Notes under the pieces: generated by a model | What the model saw: only the letters and a program-made list of their open reading frames with translations | The model's database searches: none | Told to the model about the DNA's origin: nothing | Assembly: GCA_003561595.1 (NCBI GenBank) | Contig: PWWF01000048.1 | Coordinates: 1 to 14,903 of the forward strand | Direction of reading: 5' to 3' | Length of the DNA stretch: 14,903 nt | DNA from: Paracoccaceae bacterium | GTDB taxonomy: Bacteria; Pseudomonadota; Alphaproteobacteria; Rhodobacterales; Rhodobacteraceae | Translations under genes and position numbers: made by a program | In this document: positions 12,847 through 14,903 of the stretch, in pieces | Layout of the letters: each line of letters starts with the position of its first letter | How positions within the stretch are numbered: position 1 is the first letter of the stretch

Positions 12847-14099
12847 AGCGCGCCCTCACTCTGGCCCTGCTGGTCGCGGCGGGGCTGGCTGCGCTTGCGC
12901 AGGCGCAGGACCGCCCCACATTCACCCTGCCCGACACGGCCATGGAGAACCTGCCCCCGCTCCGCCCCCCGATCGATATCAGCGGCGCGGATATCGTCAC
13001 ACTCGACGGCCTGCTGGACACGATCGACAGTATCTCGGACGCCTTTGACGAGAGCGTGCATCTGGACAATACCGAGGCATTCACCGCCATGGGTGTGGAC
13101 CTGGCCGTCATGCCAGAGCTGTTCCGCAAGCAGATGCATGTCAGCGTGCGGGTCAGCGGCGACTGGTCGCTGGAGCATGAGGGCAGGGCACGTAACCTGA
13201 TCATCCCGTTTCAGGACGGCACCAGTCTGCACCGGATCAACATTCATCTGCCCGGCTATGCCTATCCATGGGTCTTTGCCACGCGCCTGCCCGAGGATGG
13301 CGGGGTCACCCGCTACCCGCTGATCAGCCAGCTTGCCTCTGCGCTTGGCAACCCGCCGGATCTGCGCAACGAGCCTCTGACCGCCGCCTTTGGTGCCGCC
13401 GCGCTGCACATGTTCCGCCCCGACCGCTTTGACGGGCGGCAGATGATCGGGCTGGACTGGTCCGATATCGATGCCGACAGCCCCTTCGACGGACCCTATA
13501 CGCTTGTCGAACAGGGCAGTTTCCATGCCAGTCTGCGGTTCGCCGAAGGGCCGCTGATGCAGCTTCGTGCCGTGATCGGGGAGTATGACGACCCGCCAGG
13601 CGGGATTATCCCGCGCCCGACTGGCCGGGTCGGGCTGGTCGAGGTTCTGCTTTGCCCCTCGGCACTGCAAGATATGTCACGCGCGTTCTGCGCAGACTGG
13701 CTGACCGAGCATGAGGCCGAGTTGGAAAAAGCCGTGACCGAGGCCGAGGACGCCGTCAGGCGCGCGGAAGAGAAGCTGCAGGAACTTTTGATCAGGGCGG
13801 AAGTGGAGCGACAGCAGGCCGAACTCGAACGCCGGGTCCGTGAAACGGTTGAGCGCGTCGAACGAGAGGTTGCGGCGGAACTGGAGCGACAGGAAACGCT
13901 GGAACTCGCCCGCCGACTTCGCGATGACGCCATGCGCGAGGCCGAAGCGGCGCTGGAGCGACAGTTGGCAGAACTTGAACTGCGTCTTGCCGAAAGCGAG
14001 ATGCTGACCCAGCCCGCCAGCGGCACCGCCCGATATACAAACGCGGCCAGCAGATATGCCGACGCCTTGCGAAATGAGGCGCTGATCAACCTGCGTTGA
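12843..14099 (+). CDS. Exported protein with long C-terminal coiled coil, unknown function
   Basis: The 418-residue product starts with a clear signal peptide (MKRALTLALLVAAGLAALAQA, cleavage near residue 21). A globular domain of about 260 residues follows, which I do not recognise (DLDGLLDTID-like segment near 55, RINIHLPGYAYPWVFATRLP at 131-150). Cys271 and Cys283 flank the end of this domain and may form a disulfide. Residues about 287-388 are almost pure Glu/Arg/Ala/Leu heptads (EKAVTEAEDAVRRAEEKLQE and onward), a roughly 100-residue coiled coil suggesting oligomerisation or a periplasm-spanning rod. The tail is short and Ala/Arg-rich. The start ATG overlaps the stop of the preceding exported protein in ATGA, indicating translational coupling. 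The arrangement resembles envelope-associated pairs, but no function is assignable. Confidence 0.83.
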   Translation: MKRALTLALLVAAGLAALAQAQDRPTFTLPDTAMENLPPLRPPIDISGADIVTLDGLLDTIDSISDAFDESVHLDNTEAFTAMGVDLAVMPELFRKQMHVSVRVSGDWSLEHEGRARNLIIPFQDGTSLHRINIHLPGYAYPWVFATRLPEDGGVTRYPLISQLASALGNPPDLRNEPLTAAFGAAALHMFRPDRFDGRQMIGLDWSDIDADSPFDGPYTLVEQGSFHASLRFAEGPLMQLRAVIGEYDDPPGGIIPRPTGRVGLVEVLLCPSALQDMSRAFCADWLTEHEAELEKAVTEAEDAVRRAEEKLQELLIRAEVERQQAELERRVRETVERVEREVAAELERQETLELARRLRDDAMREAEAALERQLAELELRLAESEMLTQPASGTARYTNAASRYADALRNEALINLR

Positions 14100-14150
14100 T
14101 CTGGTCGGCGCCCGATCACGTCTGCCCGCCAAATGCGCGCGGGGCGCCCT

Positions 14151-14903
14151 TTACTCTGCCAGAAACCGCGCGCGAAGTGTGATCGGCTCCGGCTCTGGAA
14201 GAACCGTGATGACGGGCTGATCGGTGTCCGAGTCCAGACCTGCCCAGCCCGCAAAGCGATATCCCTTCGCCGGTCGTGCCTCGACCGTGACAGGAATATC
14301 CAGAAAATATGTGCCGCGCCAAATCTCGGCGCTGCCTTGCGCCCGGTCAGGCACACTGATGGTGTTGATCCGCACTGTCCCGCGCGCGGCCTCGGTGGTC
14401 GCAACCTTGATCTGCCCGATCCCGGCAAGCGAGAATGCCGCGACCAGTTGGTCCCGCTGGTAGGCCGGGCGGTCGCGCAGGAACCAGGCCAGGCGTTCCG
14501 TATCTGCGCGCCACTTTTCCGCCTGGCGCTCGGGCCGCCAGCGCGCCAGATGGCGCGGAATCTCCGGCGCGATCCGCGCGACCGCGTCATCCAGCCTATC
14601 AAGCGTCACATCGGGGTGCAGCGCCGTGTTCATCAGATCGGCAAAGCGATTGAGGAACCGCGCGCGCAGGGCGTCATTTGAGATGATGCGATGAAACAGA
14701 AACGGAAACCCGTCGCGGTATCGGGGGTCATTCGTCGGTGCAAGCCGGTTGGCGAAATTGTCGAACGCGGGGTCACCCACGCCCCCGCCCCATTGATCGA
14801 AATCGCTGATCAGCCAGCGCCAGCGGCCATCCTGAACCCCGGCGACGGGCGTATCTGACCGCTTGGGCGCGCGCCACCAGCGCACATTGTTCGACACCCA
14901 GTC
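14151..14903 (-). CDS. CotH-family protein, C-terminal part, N terminus beyond right edge
   Basis: About 250 C-terminal residues are visible and the frame is open to the edge of the window. The first residues read DWVSNNVRWWRAPKRSD, then VQDGRWRWLISDFDQWGGG, matching the part of CotH (spore-coat H-like atypical kinase) proteins where the active-site aspartates and DGKWRW-type strand occur. Next comes a helical segment, TNDPRYRDGFPFLFHRIISN and LRARFLNRFADLMNTALHP, characteristic of the family's C-terminal half. A beta-rich tail follows with PAKGYRFAGWAG, a GYxFxGW motif as seen in InlB-type B repeats and attached to many bacterial CotH proteins. CotH family members bind ATP and phosphorylate proteins, often extracellularly in bacteria. 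A GTG at 14897 should not be taken as the start. It is convergent with the exported pair and ends 51 bases from it. Confidence 0.78.
   Translation of the reverse strand, partial: DWVSNNVRWWRAPKRSDTPVAGVQDGRWRWLISDFDQWGGGVGDPAFDNFANRLAPTNDPRYRDGFPFLFHRIISNDALRARFLNRFADLMNTALHPDVTLDRLDDAVARIAPEIPRHLARWRPERQAEKWRADTERLAWFLRDRPAYQRDQLVAAFSLAGIGQIKVATTEAARGTVRINTISVPDRAQGSAEIWRGTYFLDIPVTVEARPAKGYRFAGWAGLDSDTDQPVITVLPEPEPITLRARFLAE

Noticed and set aside
12645..13670. Minus-strand open frame opposite the two exported proteins
   Set aside because: It spans the junction of two well-supported genes, has no ribosome site and reads as low-information Arg/Gln-rich sequence.
14107..14148. GGCGCCC...GGGCGCC inverted repeat between the convergent coiled-coil and CotH-like genes, considered as a bidirectional terminator
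   Set aside because: The loop is about 28 bases long and there is no convincing T-run on either side, so it is likely chance in GC-rich sequence.

Overview
The window looks like a chromosomal stretch of an alphaproteobacterium, most likely a member of the Rhodobacteraceae/Paracoccaceae. The evidence is high GC content, codon use rich in GCC/CTG/GAT, a Zur-type operator of the alphaproteobacterial form, small catabolic clusters each with its own local control, and a nested palindromic repeat (GGGTGGGA...TCCCACCC) of a kind I associate with that family. The host assignment is inference. No rRNA, tRNA, CRISPR array, transposase or phage gene was seen.

Region 1 (1-2128) is the edge of a trans-4-hydroxy-L-proline catabolic locus. 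On the minus strand a DHDPS-family pyrroline-4-hydroxy-2-carboxylate deaminase overlaps the start of a 4-hydroxyproline 2-epimerase that runs off the left edge. A GntR/FCD regulator is divergent from them. The promoter gap holds an ATTG-N4-CAAT palindrome that is a likely operator.

Region 2 (2129-5796) starts with about 620 bases of apparently non-coding DNA, then a RidA-family protein that lacks the usual catalytic Arg. Convergent with it is a solitary OLD-like AAA ATPase with a TOPRIM-like tail whose acidic motifs are altered. Upstream of the ATPase is a striking 25-bp perfect inverted repeat.

Region 3 (5797-8307, minus strand) is a compact three-gene operon: SDR dehydrogenase, FAH-family hydrolase and COG3618 lactonase. 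This trio is the signature of the non-phosphorylative L-fucose/L-rhamnose type pathway (lactone to acid, then 2-keto-3-deoxy acid, 2,4-diketo acid, and pyruvate plus lactate). The missing dehydratase step could be supplied by the mandelate-racemase-superfamily enzyme on the plus strand at 10612-11820. A 21-bp near-perfect palindrome lies about 55 bases upstream of the SDR start and is an operator candidate.

Region 4 (8576-10454) is a probable zinc-starvation locus. A perfect 13-bp Zur box (GTTATA-T-TATAAC) sits in the divergent promoter between a small two-cysteine protein (minus) and a COG0523/CobW-like GTPase (plus). The GTPase is followed by the N-terminal half of a DUF1826 protein, a known companion of such GTPases, which appears to be truncated.

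Region 5 (10455-14903) contains the enolase-superfamily dehydratase with its own TTGACA promoter, a terminator, and a second copy of the nested palindrome. It continues with two translationally coupled exported proteins of unknown function, the second ending in a coiled coil of about 100 residues. The C-terminal part of a CotH-like protein enters from the right edge, convergent with that pair.
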